From IMG/VR virus record IMGVR_UViG_3300025322_000050, positions 1 through 46,805 of that record: a stretch of DNA of 46,805 nt. One strand, given 5' to 3'. Below are positions 1 to 8,698 of the stretch, in pieces. Source of the DNA: a virus. The stretch's first letter is position 1, and each line of letters begins with the position of its first letter. Under the pieces are notes generated by a model. The model ran no database searches, was not told where the DNA came from, and saw only the letters and a list, made by a program, of their open reading frames with translations. The position numbers and the translations under genes were made by a program.

Positions 1-142
1 AATCAACCATAGATCAATCAAAAACAGCTACGCATGAAATGGCATGGGGAGAAACTGGAGGACAATTTTTTGTGTTTCCAACCTTAGATATAGTGAATGG
101 AAAACTTATACCATTTAAAGATATTGGTATTGATCCTTTTTC
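1..142. repeat. Terminal direct repeat, left copy
   Basis: These bases match 46664-46805 with one difference (A at 16, C at 46679). The repeat marks either a circularised or circularly permuted genome or a true terminal redundancy, and gives a unit length near 46,663 bp. The mismatch changes a Gln codon to Pro in the gene that crosses the join. Confidence 0.97.
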
Positions 143-239
143 ATACGCCATGAAAAGTGGGAATTATATTCCTTTTGATACGGCAGAAGAAGCAGACTAT
201 TTTAGTAAAAATTATAAGCAATATTGGAATAAAAAATGA
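1..239 (+). CDS. Conserved phage protein, 3' part (5' part at window end)
   Basis: This is the downstream part of a gene that starts at 46552; joined through the terminal repeat it encodes about 116 residues. An internal ATG at 39 is in frame but is not the true start. The protein has a HEMAWGE stretch, an FVFPTLD stretch and a C-terminal segment rich in Asp, Glu and Tyr (NYIPFDTAEEADYF). Similar modules recur in tail and ejection gene regions of many phages, but no enzymatic function is known to me. Its stop overlaps the ATG of the next gene (ATGA), implying coupled translation. Confidence 0.85.
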   Translation, partial: STIDQSKTATHEMAWGETGGQFFVFPTLDIVNGKLIPFKDIGIDPFSYAMKSGNYIPFDTAEEADYFSKNYKQYWNKK

Positions 240-1348
240 TTCCTAAAGTTTTATGGATTCAGACAATCAATCCTGGAGTGGCCTATTACCGGATCTATTC
301 CTTTGCAAAGTATATGCACGACAATAAGAGGATAAGCTCCGTCATCTTTCCAGAATTTAATCCTAAGATGATTATAACTCCAGATTGGGAAGGGAATCTG
401 TTCAAAGACAGTCTCGATTTCATAGCTCCCTATGTGGATTGGGCGGATTTGGTAATTTGCCAGTATGTGTCCACTCCCGAAGGCTTGAGTTTCATACAGG
501 GGATTCGACAATTTAAGAAACCCTGTTTCATGGAGATAGATGATTATGTTTCACAGGTTCCGCATTACTCCTGCGCCTATGATCAGAATAAACCTGGAGG
601 GAGACAAGAATTCTGGGCGATCAGGCAGATGGCGGAATCGGATGGAGTTATCTGCTCTACTCAATATCTTGCAGATTCGTATATCAAGTATAATTCCAAT
701 GTCAAAGTAATTCAGAACTGCGTCAATTTTGATCTATGGGATTCTCATGAACCGATTAAGCATGATTTGGTAAGAATAGGTTGGATAGGGGGAGCCACCC
801 ACGAAGGAGATTTAAGGCTTGTCAAATCCGTCCTCTATAAACTCCTGGATGCCTACCAAAACTGTGAAGTCTACATTGTATCGGCTCCCCCTCCAGATTG
901 GCCTAAACATGAAAGGCTTCATCTTGTCAGCGCATGGGTGATGATAGACAAATATCCTGGACACGTTAAGGCCCTATCATTTGATATAGGGATTGCCCCT
1001 CTTAGAGACAATTATTTTAACAGGGGAAAAAGCAATCTGAGATACCTTGAATATTCGGCCTGCAAAATTCCAACGGTTGCTAGCAATGTCGAGCCATTCA
1101 AGACAAATTTCTATGGTTTACTTGCTAATAATGAAGAAGATTGGTTCAATCATCTTTCCGCCCTGATTGAGAATGAACATAAAAGAAAGACAATAGGAAG
1201 TAAGTCTTACGAAATTTCAAAAGAACAGTTTAATATAAATCGGTGGTCTAAAACTTATTCTGATTTCATACATGGAGCGTTAGATGGCACTTTCATTAGC
1301 GAATGTATTGGCGAGAGTACAGAGAATCGTTCCTACAACATCCCTTAG
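236..1348 (+). CDS. Glycosyltransferase, GT-B fold (GT4-like)
   Basis: A 370-residue protein resembling phage-encoded GT-B glycosyltransferases. The N-terminal half (MIPKVLWIQ, then a Rossmann-like segment) would bind acceptor. The C-terminal half has the donor-site signature of the GT4 group, around RGKSNLRYLEYSACKIPTVAS near residue 262-282. It presumably transfers a sugar from a nucleotide-sugar in the cytoplasm onto a virion protein or host glycan; donor and acceptor cannot be read from sequence. It sits just upstream of the tail adaptor and its last 65 nt overlap that gene in another frame, so its C-terminal 20 or so residues may simply be read-through of an insertion boundary. A 21-nt near copy of its start lies at 46522. 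Confidence 0.8.
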   Translation: MIPKVLWIQTINPGVAYYRIYSFAKYMHDNKRISSVIFPEFNPKMIITPDWEGNLFKDSLDFIAPYVDWADLVICQYVSTPEGLSFIQGIRQFKKPCFMEIDDYVSQVPHYSCAYDQNKPGGRQEFWAIRQMAESDGVICSTQYLADSYIKYNSNVKVIQNCVNFDLWDSHEPIKHDLVRIGWIGGATHEGDLRLVKSVLYKLLDAYQNCEVYIVSAPPPDWPKHERLHLVSAWVMIDKYPGHVKALSFDIGIAPLRDNYFNRGKSNLRYLEYSACKIPTVASNVEPFKTNFYGLLANNEEDWFNHLSALIENEHKRKTIGSKSYEISKEQFNINRWSKTYSDFIHGALDGTFISECIGESTENRSYNIP

Positions 1349-1949
1349 TGCTTATATCCAGGACGCCATTCTAGAAAAATGCACTTACCTAACAACTCTT
1401 GAAGATTTTCCATTTCAAGAAGTTTTGTCAGGTGCGCCCGATATGACGTTAGGGCAATATTATGTCACTATCCCGACCACAATCCAGATTCTAAAGCGTG
1501 TGACTATTCTTACAGAAGATTATGATACTCCCATTACCCTTATGGATGCGGAAGTTTTTAGTGAAGTATTTCCAGCTCCAGGCACTTATGCTACCGGAAC
1601 CCCTACTCATGCGTCAATAAGGGAAGGAGAGACAAAGCTTTATTTTAACTGCCCGCCGGATCAGGCTTATGCTCTCCAATGGGAAGGGTACGCAATAACC
1701 GATCCAGCGAGTGTTTCTGCGCTTGGAACGCTCACAGAACTTGCAAAATTAACTCTGGTTCACTGGGGGGCTGGTGAAGCCTACGGATCATTGTTAGGTG
1801 AATATGACAAAGGACATATGGAAAATAGTAAAGGCAATGAATACTTTTCCGCCTTGAAAAAGAGAATTCAAAGAAATCTTGAAGCGGATTCAAGGTTTAT
1901 GTCTCCACTGGCCGTCCATGCCATGAAGAAAAGGATTGTAAAAGATTGA
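1284..1949 (+). CDS. Putative head-tail adaptor protein (podovirus tail)
   Basis: A 221-residue protein. The start (MALSLANVLARVQRIVP) followed by a helical segment and the pattern of a short domain with YYVTIPTTIQILKRV resemble podovirus adaptor or tail-accessory proteins (T7 gp11, P22 gp4 type), which form a ring under the portal. GGAG lies 6 bases before the ATG at 1284, favouring this start although it overlaps the glycosyltransferase gene by 65 nt. The following gene, a very large tail protein, starts within its stop codon, matching the adaptor-nozzle order of short-tailed phages. The assignment rests on position and general pattern; detailed similarity was not tested. Confidence 0.6.
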   Translation: MALSLANVLARVQRIVPTTSLSAYIQDAILEKCTYLTTLEDFPFQEVLSGAPDMTLGQYYVTIPTTIQILKRVTILTEDYDTPITLMDAEVFSEVFPAPGTYATGTPTHASIREGETKLYFNCPPDQAYALQWEGYAITDPASVSALGTLTELAKLTLVHWGAGEAYGSLLGEYDKGHMENSKGNEYFSALKKRIQRNLEADSRFMSPLAVHAMKKRIVKD

Positions 1950-4900
1950 AACCCGTATCTGATCAAATAGAATCCATTGTTATAGAGCCTATTGTTATCA
2001 ACTCTAAAACTCTGGATACATTTCACGACTCAAGCATCATTGATATGAAATCCGTTGTCCCTACTGCGGACAATGTTATATTCGATAATGGTCTTGTCCA
2101 GAAGGCTCCTGGAACTGACAAGTTAAATTCAGATAACGTTAGTGGAACTCCTGTTTATGGCCTTCACAGAAATTACGCCAATGACGGCACAAAAACTCTT
2201 CTAAGACTTGTCAATGGAACGTTAAAATCAGGCCCGGCTGCTTTTGCCACTACTGTCCTTTCTAACCTTGCTACAAATAAAAGAACTCCGTTTATAGATA
2301 TTAAAGGAAATGCCTACGGGATTAACGAGACAGACGGCATTATCAGGTATCATGGAAGCACGGCGGTAGGAAGATTAACGGGTATCGTTGGGCCGTGGTT
2401 AAGAAAGAAAATAAGATTTTTTGAGTCAGATGAAACATGGTCAACCTCAAACGGAGGATCAACGAGTAATGCCGTTTATAGGGCTGACGAATGGACGGGC
2501 AAAGCTGTAACCTCTCTAAAGTTGAATTGTTCCGCTGCAACCACTACTGCCTATTCTACTTCTAATGTTCAGTTGAATCTCACGGTTTTTGATAACTCAA
2601 AAACGGTTGTGAGTGATGATTTGGTAAGCCTGAATACCTTTCATGGTGTGAGAAACAATATCTCATCTTGTAGAATTGAATTTTCAACTGGAGGCACAAA
2701 CTTTGCTAATTACTATACTGCCTCCATCATGCAGAAAGATTTTGCTGATGGAGATCATGAATGGACAAAATGGAATGTACGAGTTGGGGCGTTCACGACC
2801 GGAAGCGGGAGTCCTGACTGGTCAAAGGTTTCTGCGGTTAGGGTAGCAGCCGTTTCCAATGCGAATGGATCTTTAAATGTTTACTTCGACAATCTCCATA
2901 TCAAGGCTGCGCTTCTTAAAGCCTATGAAGTACAAAAGACTATATTTAACTGTGAAGGATCAGGGGAAACATGGACTTCCGGACAATTTGACTTCATTCA
3001 AGCACATGAAGGACACAGATCAAGAAAACTGACTGGGGCCGCTACACAAAAATCTGCGGCCTGTGCCTTAGCAACGACACTTGATCTAACCAAATGGCCG
3101 GATGGAGGGGCAACATCAACGAGTGATGAAGTAGTATTTTGGCTTCGGACGAATGATCATACAGCGATAAACGATACAAATCCCCTTCAACTTAGAATAG
3201 GTGCAGATGGAAGCAATTATTACCAGTACACATGGGCTTCAAGGGCTTCTCTTGGATTGACCGTTAATGACTCATGGGTCGAGGTTAGGGTTAAAAGGTC
3301 TACAATAAGTGCAACGGGAGGGACTCCCAACTGGAACAATATCGCCTATGTGAGATTTCTTACTTCTACTTTCACGGGTGCCACTAAATATCTCTGGATA
3401 GATGATGGAACTTTTCAACAGTTTAACCCATCCGTTCAGATAGCGGATATGGAAAGTGATGAAACTTGGGCGATCACAGGTAACGGTTCTATCGTGACTG
3501 ATCCGAGGGGGAAAGGATGGGTGACGGAAGGAACTCAAGCTCTTAAATTATGGGCTTCTAATCCAGGGAAATGGAGCGAGTCATACGGCATCTATGATTT
3601 CTCATCTGCCGTAAAGAACTTGACCCAATGGTCTGACGGAAGCGAATCAACGACAGATGATTTTATCTGTTTCTCTCTGTTTCACCAAATTATCGGTTAT
3701 ATCGAATACGCTGAAATTTGGTTTGATCGTAATTCACTGGCTACATTTGCAAATGCCTATAAATTCAGAGTTACGAAAGATATGTTTGCCTATGCTGGAT
3801 CAAAAAATAATGTAGGTAAAGAGATCAGAATAAAGAAATCAGATTTCGATACAGTGGGAACGACCGGAGGCTGGAATACAATAGGGGCAATTAAATTTAT
3901 CGTTTACAGCAAGAGTAATTCCTTTTTTGGTTCTGTCTATATAGATAATGTCTTAATGAGAAGGAAACAGGGGAAAAGCGGTAGATACTACTATAAATAT
4001 TTATTCAAAATCGGGGCGGATATCTCTTCTGCCCTCTCTGAAAGCTCAGATTTCATAGATGTGAAGGGAACGAAAGTATCCCTTATCAATATGAAGACTT
4101 CCCAGGATTCAAGAATAACATCAAGGGAAGTCTACCGAATAGGGGGTGCATTTCCTGAAACATGGATGAGAGTAAAAATCATTGAAGATAATACAACTAC
4201 TGAAATTGTCGATGATGTTAACGATGAAGACCTCGATACTCCATTGGGGAATGAAGTTCCAGAAGGATGGATCAATAGTGTTCTTGGGAACAACCTTGCA
4301 TACGATCCTCAATCAGATCGAGCAATCTATTGGGGAGATCCAACATATAAGAATAGAGTCTATTATTCCCGTTCGGGTTATTACCATGTCGTTGACGAAA
4401 CAGGATATCGGGAATTCCCTGACGAAGTTATGTTTGTTGTCCCTTGGTTCGGTCAGAATGTCATCTATTACAAAAATAGGATTCAGAAAGTGATGGGGGA
4501 TATAATCACGGGAGAGCTTGTAGACCTTCCTGCCAAAAAGGGAGCCTGTTCATATTGGGCTGTTGGGAAAATCTATAAAGGTATGATTCCTTTCGTAGGT
4601 TGGGATAATGTTTATTTATTTGACGGGATCAGAGAAACAGCCATTGGAGATGAAGTTAAGAATTATTTTCAAGGCATGGAGTCTCACTTATCAACCGTAA
4701 CTATCGGAGAAACAAAAGATATTCTTTATATTTCCACCATAAGTCCTGAAGAAGTTTTAGGAGATAATTTAGTTGCCAATGGAGACTTCCCAACTGATCT
4801 TTCAAGTTGGGATGATAAAGATTCTTTGAGCGGAATATCGTCATGGAACTTAAATGCCATGAAATTGTATTCCGGTTCAGAAGGAACAGCCGCCAGAGAG

Positions 4901-5722
4901 CAGGATATTGCCATAACAAATGGTTCTCAAGGGATTTTAAGATTCACAACGGGAAGCCCTGTTGATGGTACAGGAGATCCAGTCACGGTCAGAATAGGAA
5001 CAACCAGCGGTGGAACAGATATTTTAGCAGCCACAGAATACGCAAATGGACAAACACATGAAGTAAGTTTTACACCTACAGCATCAACAATCTATCTCCG
5101 CTTTAGCCGTTCGGAAGGTGTGGGAGGAGCAAAAACAGCATGGGTAGATAACGTAATCGTCGGAGAGATGACACTATCGGATAGTGTTGTTTTAAGATGT
5201 TATCTTCCTACAAAATCATGGACGAGATTACCAGATTGGAATGTTAATGTTTGGTCTAATTGGGATAAGGGAAGTGATACAAACGAATTTTATTACGGTG
5301 ATTCGGTAAACGGAGATGTTTATCAGGTCAAATTAACAGGTTATCTATTTGATACTTCAGATATAAATTCTATTCTCAAAACAGCCTGGATAAATTTCCC
5401 TGATAATGAGATTGATGTTCATCATATTTTATTTAAGGGGAAGGGAGCAAAAGATGAAGGTGCTTATACGATAGCCATTATCTTCAATGGCTATAAGGAT
5501 TTCAGTACAACCTCTTTATGCACGGCGACAATTACCATGTCAACAACTTGGAAAACCTATCAATTAGGTCCAAGAAACATTAGGGGTAAACTTAGGGGAG
5601 ATGCGATACAAATAGGATTTAGCCATGATTACGGGCACGCTGATTTTCAAATAAAAGATATCGTTCTATTTGTTGAAAAGATTCCAAAACGGATGATACT
5701 CAATGAGGTCTTGGTAACATGA
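1946..5722 (+). CDS. Large tail nozzle/stabilisation-like protein with inserted beta-sandwich repeats
   Basis: A 1258-residue protein starting at TTG inside the previous stop (TTGA), with AAGGA upstream. The N-terminus (about 1-130: DNVIFDNGLVQKAPG, then repeated strands) and the part after about residue 680 (YYYKYLFKI, RVYYSRSG, then NNVIYYKNRIQKVMGD) fit the beta-propeller-like stabilisation or nozzle proteins of short-tailed phages. Between them lie at least three related segments, each opening with a glu-rich ESDETWS, EGSGETWTS or MESDETWAI motif and ending in strand patterns such as YLWIDD or VYIDNV, typical of jelly-roll carbohydrate-binding folds. A further one is near residue 930-1080. 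The copies probably arose by duplication and may bind a surface glycan. It is well above the usual length of this family. Confidence 0.65.
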   Translation: MKPVSDQIESIVIEPIVINSKTLDTFHDSSIIDMKSVVPTADNVIFDNGLVQKAPGTDKLNSDNVSGTPVYGLHRNYANDGTKTLLRLVNGTLKSGPAAFATTVLSNLATNKRTPFIDIKGNAYGINETDGIIRYHGSTAVGRLTGIVGPWLRKKIRFFESDETWSTSNGGSTSNAVYRADEWTGKAVTSLKLNCSAATTTAYSTSNVQLNLTVFDNSKTVVSDDLVSLNTFHGVRNNISSCRIEFSTGGTNFANYYTASIMQKDFADGDHEWTKWNVRVGAFTTGSGSPDWSKVSAVRVAAVSNANGSLNVYFDNLHIKAALLKAYEVQKTIFNCEGSGETWTSGQFDFIQAHEGHRSRKLTGAATQKSAACALATTLDLTKWPDGGATSTSDEVVFWLRTNDHTAINDTNPLQLRIGADGSNYYQYTWASRASLGLTVNDSWVEVRVKRSTISATGGTPNWNNIAYVRFLTSTFTGATKYLWIDDGTFQQFNPSVQIADMESDETWAITGNGSIVTDPRGKGWVTEGTQALKLWASNPGKWSESYGIYDFSSAVKNLTQWSDGSESTTDDFICFSLFHQIIGYIEYAEIWFDRNSLATFANAYKFRVTKDMFAYAGSKNNVGKEIRIKKSDFDTVGTTGGWNTIGAIKFIVYSKSNSFFGSVYIDNVLMRRKQGKSGRYYYKYLFKIGADISSALSESSDFIDVKGTKVSLINMKTSQDSRITSREVYRIGGAFPETWMRVKIIEDNTTTEIVDDVNDEDLDTPLGNEVPEGWINSVLGNNLAYDPQSDRAIYWGDPTYKNRVYYSRSGYYHVVDETGYREFPDEVMFVVPWFGQNVIYYKNRIQKVMGDIITGELVDLPAKKGACSYWAVGKIYKGMIPFVGWDNVYLFDGIRETAIGDEVKNYFQGMESHLSTVTIGETKDILYISTISPEEVLGDNLVANGDFPTDLSSWDDKDSLSGISSWNLNAMKLYSGSEGTAAREQDIAITNGSQGILRFTTGSPVDGTGDPVTVRIGTTSGGTDILAATEYANGQTHEVSFTPTASTIYLRFSRSEGVGGAKTAWVDNVIVGEMTLSDSVVLRCYLPTKSWTRLPDWNVNVWSNWDKGSDTNEFYYGDSVNGDVYQVKLTGYLFDTSDINSILKTAWINFPDNEIDVHHILFKGKGAKDEGAYTIAIIFNGYKDFSTTSLCTATITMSTTWKTYQLGPRNIRGKLRGDAIQIGFSHDYGHADFQIKDIVLFVEKIPKRMILNEVLVT

Positions 5723-6780
5723 TTAAATGGAATCCAGTTAAAGAAAACGATTGGCAAGCTTTGAATATAGCCCTCGAAGAGATTATTACTGAATTGAAAA
5801 TGAATGGTAACAAATCTTCTAATAATGTCATTAAAAAACTGATTTCATCGGACATCGCAAAAACTGTTGAAATAATAGGAAATCCATCCGCGGAGACTCT
5901 TGATTCAACAAACGAATTAGTCGAATCTCCATATATAAAGCAACCCGTGTTTGAGAGCGAACAAGGATATGTTGAAAATGAGAATGGACAACAAGTTATC
6001 GTTTCTCCCGATTCGTTTATTGATAAAACAAAATCTGAGAATGTAATCCCAAGCAGTTATTTCCTTGATCTAAGAGGAAATGTTGGAAGTTCTGCCTCAA
6101 AAAGAGATTTTTCTGCGGATTGGATAACCCTACATGATAAATCATCCCCGTGGAAAACCATAGGATTGCCAAATATATCAGTGACGAACGATATATCGAT
6201 TGCCGGCCCTATTGCGGATGGAAGAGATCAAGCAGCAGAATTTACTTATAGATGGACATATTTCTTTGTAATTTATAACTCATCAAGTAATAAGATATCG
6301 TCTCTTTCAAGTAATAGTCCGACAGCCCCAACGCTTCCTGCTGGATATGACTATTTTGTAAGAGTTGGAAGTGCTTATACTTCTTTCAGCCCTGCCAATA
6401 TTGATATAGATACTCAGTTGAATGAATATCATTGGGATTATGTTCAATCTCTATATGATGCCGAACCAGTTACAGCCGACACTTACGAGGCAAAAGATTT
6501 AGGTGGAGTTATCCCTCCTACTGCTAAAAGAGTGATAGGATATTTTGGATTATCTTCATCTGGTATTGCTGTTAGGGGGATGGCGATTGCTTCTACTGCA
6601 TCAGGGCAAAATGAAATTGCTATGAGTTTTGATCCTGGAAATGCAATCGCAGGATATGGACTCCGTAATGCTGTGTTTTTTGATCTCCCAATTCTTGAGG
6701 CTCAAACAATCTATTGGAAAGGAAGCGTAGAATTGCCTATTTATGGATTAACAATTCATGCTTATGTGGATGATATTTAA
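5719..6780 (+). CDS. Predicted tail-associated structural protein
   Basis: 353 residues, starting in an ATGA overlap with the nozzle gene. The first 100 residues are helical and charged; residues from about 115 on are strand-rich with many Ser, Thr, Tyr and Pro residues. The end (LPIYGLTIHAYVDDI) has the alternation typical of a virion beta-domain. I do not recognise a family. Its place between the nozzle and the ejection-protein-like genes suggests a tail appendage or fibre base. Confidence 0.6.
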   Translation: MIKWNPVKENDWQALNIALEEIITELKMNGNKSSNNVIKKLISSDIAKTVEIIGNPSAETLDSTNELVESPYIKQPVFESEQGYVENENGQQVIVSPDSFIDKTKSENVIPSSYFLDLRGNVGSSASKRDFSADWITLHDKSSPWKTIGLPNISVTNDISIAGPIADGRDQAAEFTYRWTYFFVIYNSSSNKISSLSSNSPTAPTLPAGYDYFVRVGSAYTSFSPANIDIDTQLNEYHWDYVQSLYDAEPVTADTYEAKDLGGVIPPTAKRVIGYFGLSSSGIAVRGMAIASTASGQNEIAMSFDPGNAIAGYGLRNAVFFDLPILEAQTIYWKGSVELPIYGLTIHAYVDDI

Positions 6781-6791
6781 GGAGGATTGAT

Positions 6792-7394
6792 ATGCCAAAT
6801 ATTTTAGAAGATGTAAGGGGCCAATATAATCTTGGTAATCAGATGTGGACGGATTTCATGAAGCAAATCCAAGGAGTGCAATCCGGCCGTATCACTCCTC
6901 AAGAGCTTCCTCAATTCAAGCAGATGCAGGAGTACGTTAATAAACTTGGAGGCATAACTGATCAGAATTTAATGAGAGAGGCGGCAGGAAGAGGAGTTAC
7001 CGGGGGAGCATTATCTGATCTTATGAGGCGCAGTCAGGAACAAAGAAATCAGGAAATGATGAAGGTAATCAATCAACTATACGGTCAAGCAGGGCAGATG
7101 GCTCCGCAAGTTGGACAACAGGGGATGGAGCCTTTCTGGAAGATGGCTCAATTATGGTCTCAGAGAAAGGGACAGCATTCCAGGCAAAACCTTATAAAGA
7201 CCCAAATGTGGATGGAAGGAATATCTAAGGCTCTTCAATTAGTTGGAGTTGCGGCGGCAGGAGGTATGGCCGGAGGAAGTATGGGAGCAGGTTCAGCGGG
7301 CGCAGGAATGGGAGCTACTGGAGGAATGGGTGGAAGTCAAGCAATGTCAAATCAGTTTCAGCAATATCCTTGGACTTGGGGTCAGACTTGGTAG
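6792..7394 (+). CDS. Putative internal virion/ejection protein, Gly-Ala-rich
   Basis: 200 residues with an ideal AGGAGG site. The N-terminal 130 residues are helical and rich in Gln and Met; residues 150-185 are a Gly-Ala-Met-rich stretch that could insert in a membrane. Small alpha-helical proteins with such a segment, followed by two longer helical proteins, are characteristic of podovirus DNA-ejection protein sets (compare P22 gp7, gp20 and gp16 in organisation). No direct homology is claimed. Confidence 0.5.
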   Translation: MPNILEDVRGQYNLGNQMWTDFMKQIQGVQSGRITPQELPQFKQMQEYVNKLGGITDQNLMREAAGRGVTGGALSDLMRRSQEQRNQEMMKVINQLYGQAGQMAPQVGQQGMEPFWKMAQLWSQRKGQHSRQNLIKTQMWMEGISKALQLVGVAAAGGMAGGSMGAGSAGAGMGATGGMGGSQAMSNQFQQYPWTWGQTW

Positions 7395-7405
7395 GAGATA
7401 AATAA

Positions 7406-8698
7406 ATGGCCGATATAAATAATATTCTAATGGGAGTATTCGGAGGATTAGCCGGAGATCCGATGTTCCCTCTAAAAGTACAGCAACAGAAAATTAATAT
7501 GCAAATGGCAATGGAAAGATTGAAGCAGGAATCTGAGCAGAATGCTACTGAGTCTCAATACAGAAAAGCATTAATGAAGAAACTTGAAATGGAAATCCAG
7601 AATCAACAAATGCCTGTGGAATATGAAACCGGCGGAGAAGTAGGTATAGAGCCAGCCACTACGCCACTTATGGAAGGACAAGCCGCAGAAACCCCCCTTA
7701 CTGAAACAGGACAGCCTAGGTTGAAGATGTTTCAAACGCCTAAAGAGAAGAGACAAATCCCCCTGGGTATGTTTGAGAAGTTGGCTCCTAAATTACAGGA
7801 GAGAGTAGGGGCAAAATGGTTAGGGTTGCCGGAGCCTACAGAAGAGGAAGCATTAAAAGCCGAAAAATCATTTACTCTTGGGCCTGGACAGGTCAGATTT
7901 AAGGGTAAAAAAGAAATAGCAAGAGGGGAACCAAAAGAAGAAAAGGAACCTACTTTTGAGTCTGCTATTGAATATGCTGGAGCATTATGGCCCGGAGGAG
8001 ATTATAAAACAAAAGAAGGGCGTAATAAGTTCTTTGAATATATAAAAAGACCAGAAGGTGAAAAATATCTTAACCAGAAATTATCTGAATGGACAAAGTT
8101 CAAAACTCCTTCAGTAATGACATATCTTCCAACTGCTGAAGGTTTTGTCCCAGCTTCAACCCGTGGTGCCGGTGCTGGAACGATAGGGAAACCAACTGGA
8201 TTAGGTAAACCAGTTCCTCAAGAAACTCAAAATGCTTTGGCTTTTATAGGACAAATTAAGGACAGTCTTAATACTTTTAAAGATAAGTTAAAAGAATCAG
8301 GATGGTATGGTCCTATCGGAGGAGCTTATGGAGAAACATTAGGTAGATTCTTGCCAACTCCTGAAGCTTATGAATTAATGCGTCCTATCGCAGCAAATTT
8401 AATGGATATTGTTTATCCAAAATCAGGGAAAGCTATTAATCTTACAGAACTTGATACCCTTTATAAATATGTTCCAAGAATGACAGATAAAAAGGCCACG
8501 ATTGATAGTAAAATGAAGAATTTTGAGAGACATTTGAACAGTATTGAGGAGAACTATAAAAAACAAATGTCGGAAGGTGGAGTAGGTAAAGATGTTGGTA
8601 AAAATCCATCAAAAACAGTAATTAGAACTGGCACTGATAAAAAAAGTGGGAAAAAGGTAATTGAGTATTCGGACGGGAGCATTGAATATGCCAAATAA
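7406..8698 (+). CDS. Putative internal virion/ejection protein 2
   Basis: 430 residues, mostly helical. Residues 20-75 are Gln, Met, Lys and Glu rich and likely coiled-coil; a disordered Pro-Glu-rich stretch follows at about 75-190. The C-terminal third contains a compact helical part (FIGQIKDSLNTFKDKL, then ELMRPIAANLMDIVYP) before a Lys-rich tail. It overlaps the next gene by 11 nt. Ejection function is inferred from context and composition. Confidence 0.5.
   Translation: MADINNILMGVFGGLAGDPMFPLKVQQQKINMQMAMERLKQESEQNATESQYRKALMKKLEMEIQNQQMPVEYETGGEVGIEPATTPLMEGQAAETPLTETGQPRLKMFQTPKEKRQIPLGMFEKLAPKLQERVGAKWLGLPEPTEEEALKAEKSFTLGPGQVRFKGKKEIARGEPKEEKEPTFESAIEYAGALWPGGDYKTKEGRNKFFEYIKRPEGEKYLNQKLSEWTKFKTPSVMTYLPTAEGFVPASTRGAGAGTIGKPTGLGKPVPQETQNALAFIGQIKDSLNTFKDKLKESGWYGPIGGAYGETLGRFLPTPEAYELMRPIAANLMDIVYPKSGKAINLTELDTLYKYVPRMTDKKATIDSKMKNFERHLNSIEENYKKQMSEGGVGKDVGKNPSKTVIRTGTDKKSGKKVIEYSDGSIEYAK

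Noticed and set aside
4182-4493. 103-codon rightward frame inside the nozzle gene
   Set aside because: It is nested in a clear long gene, without ribosome site or recognisable product.
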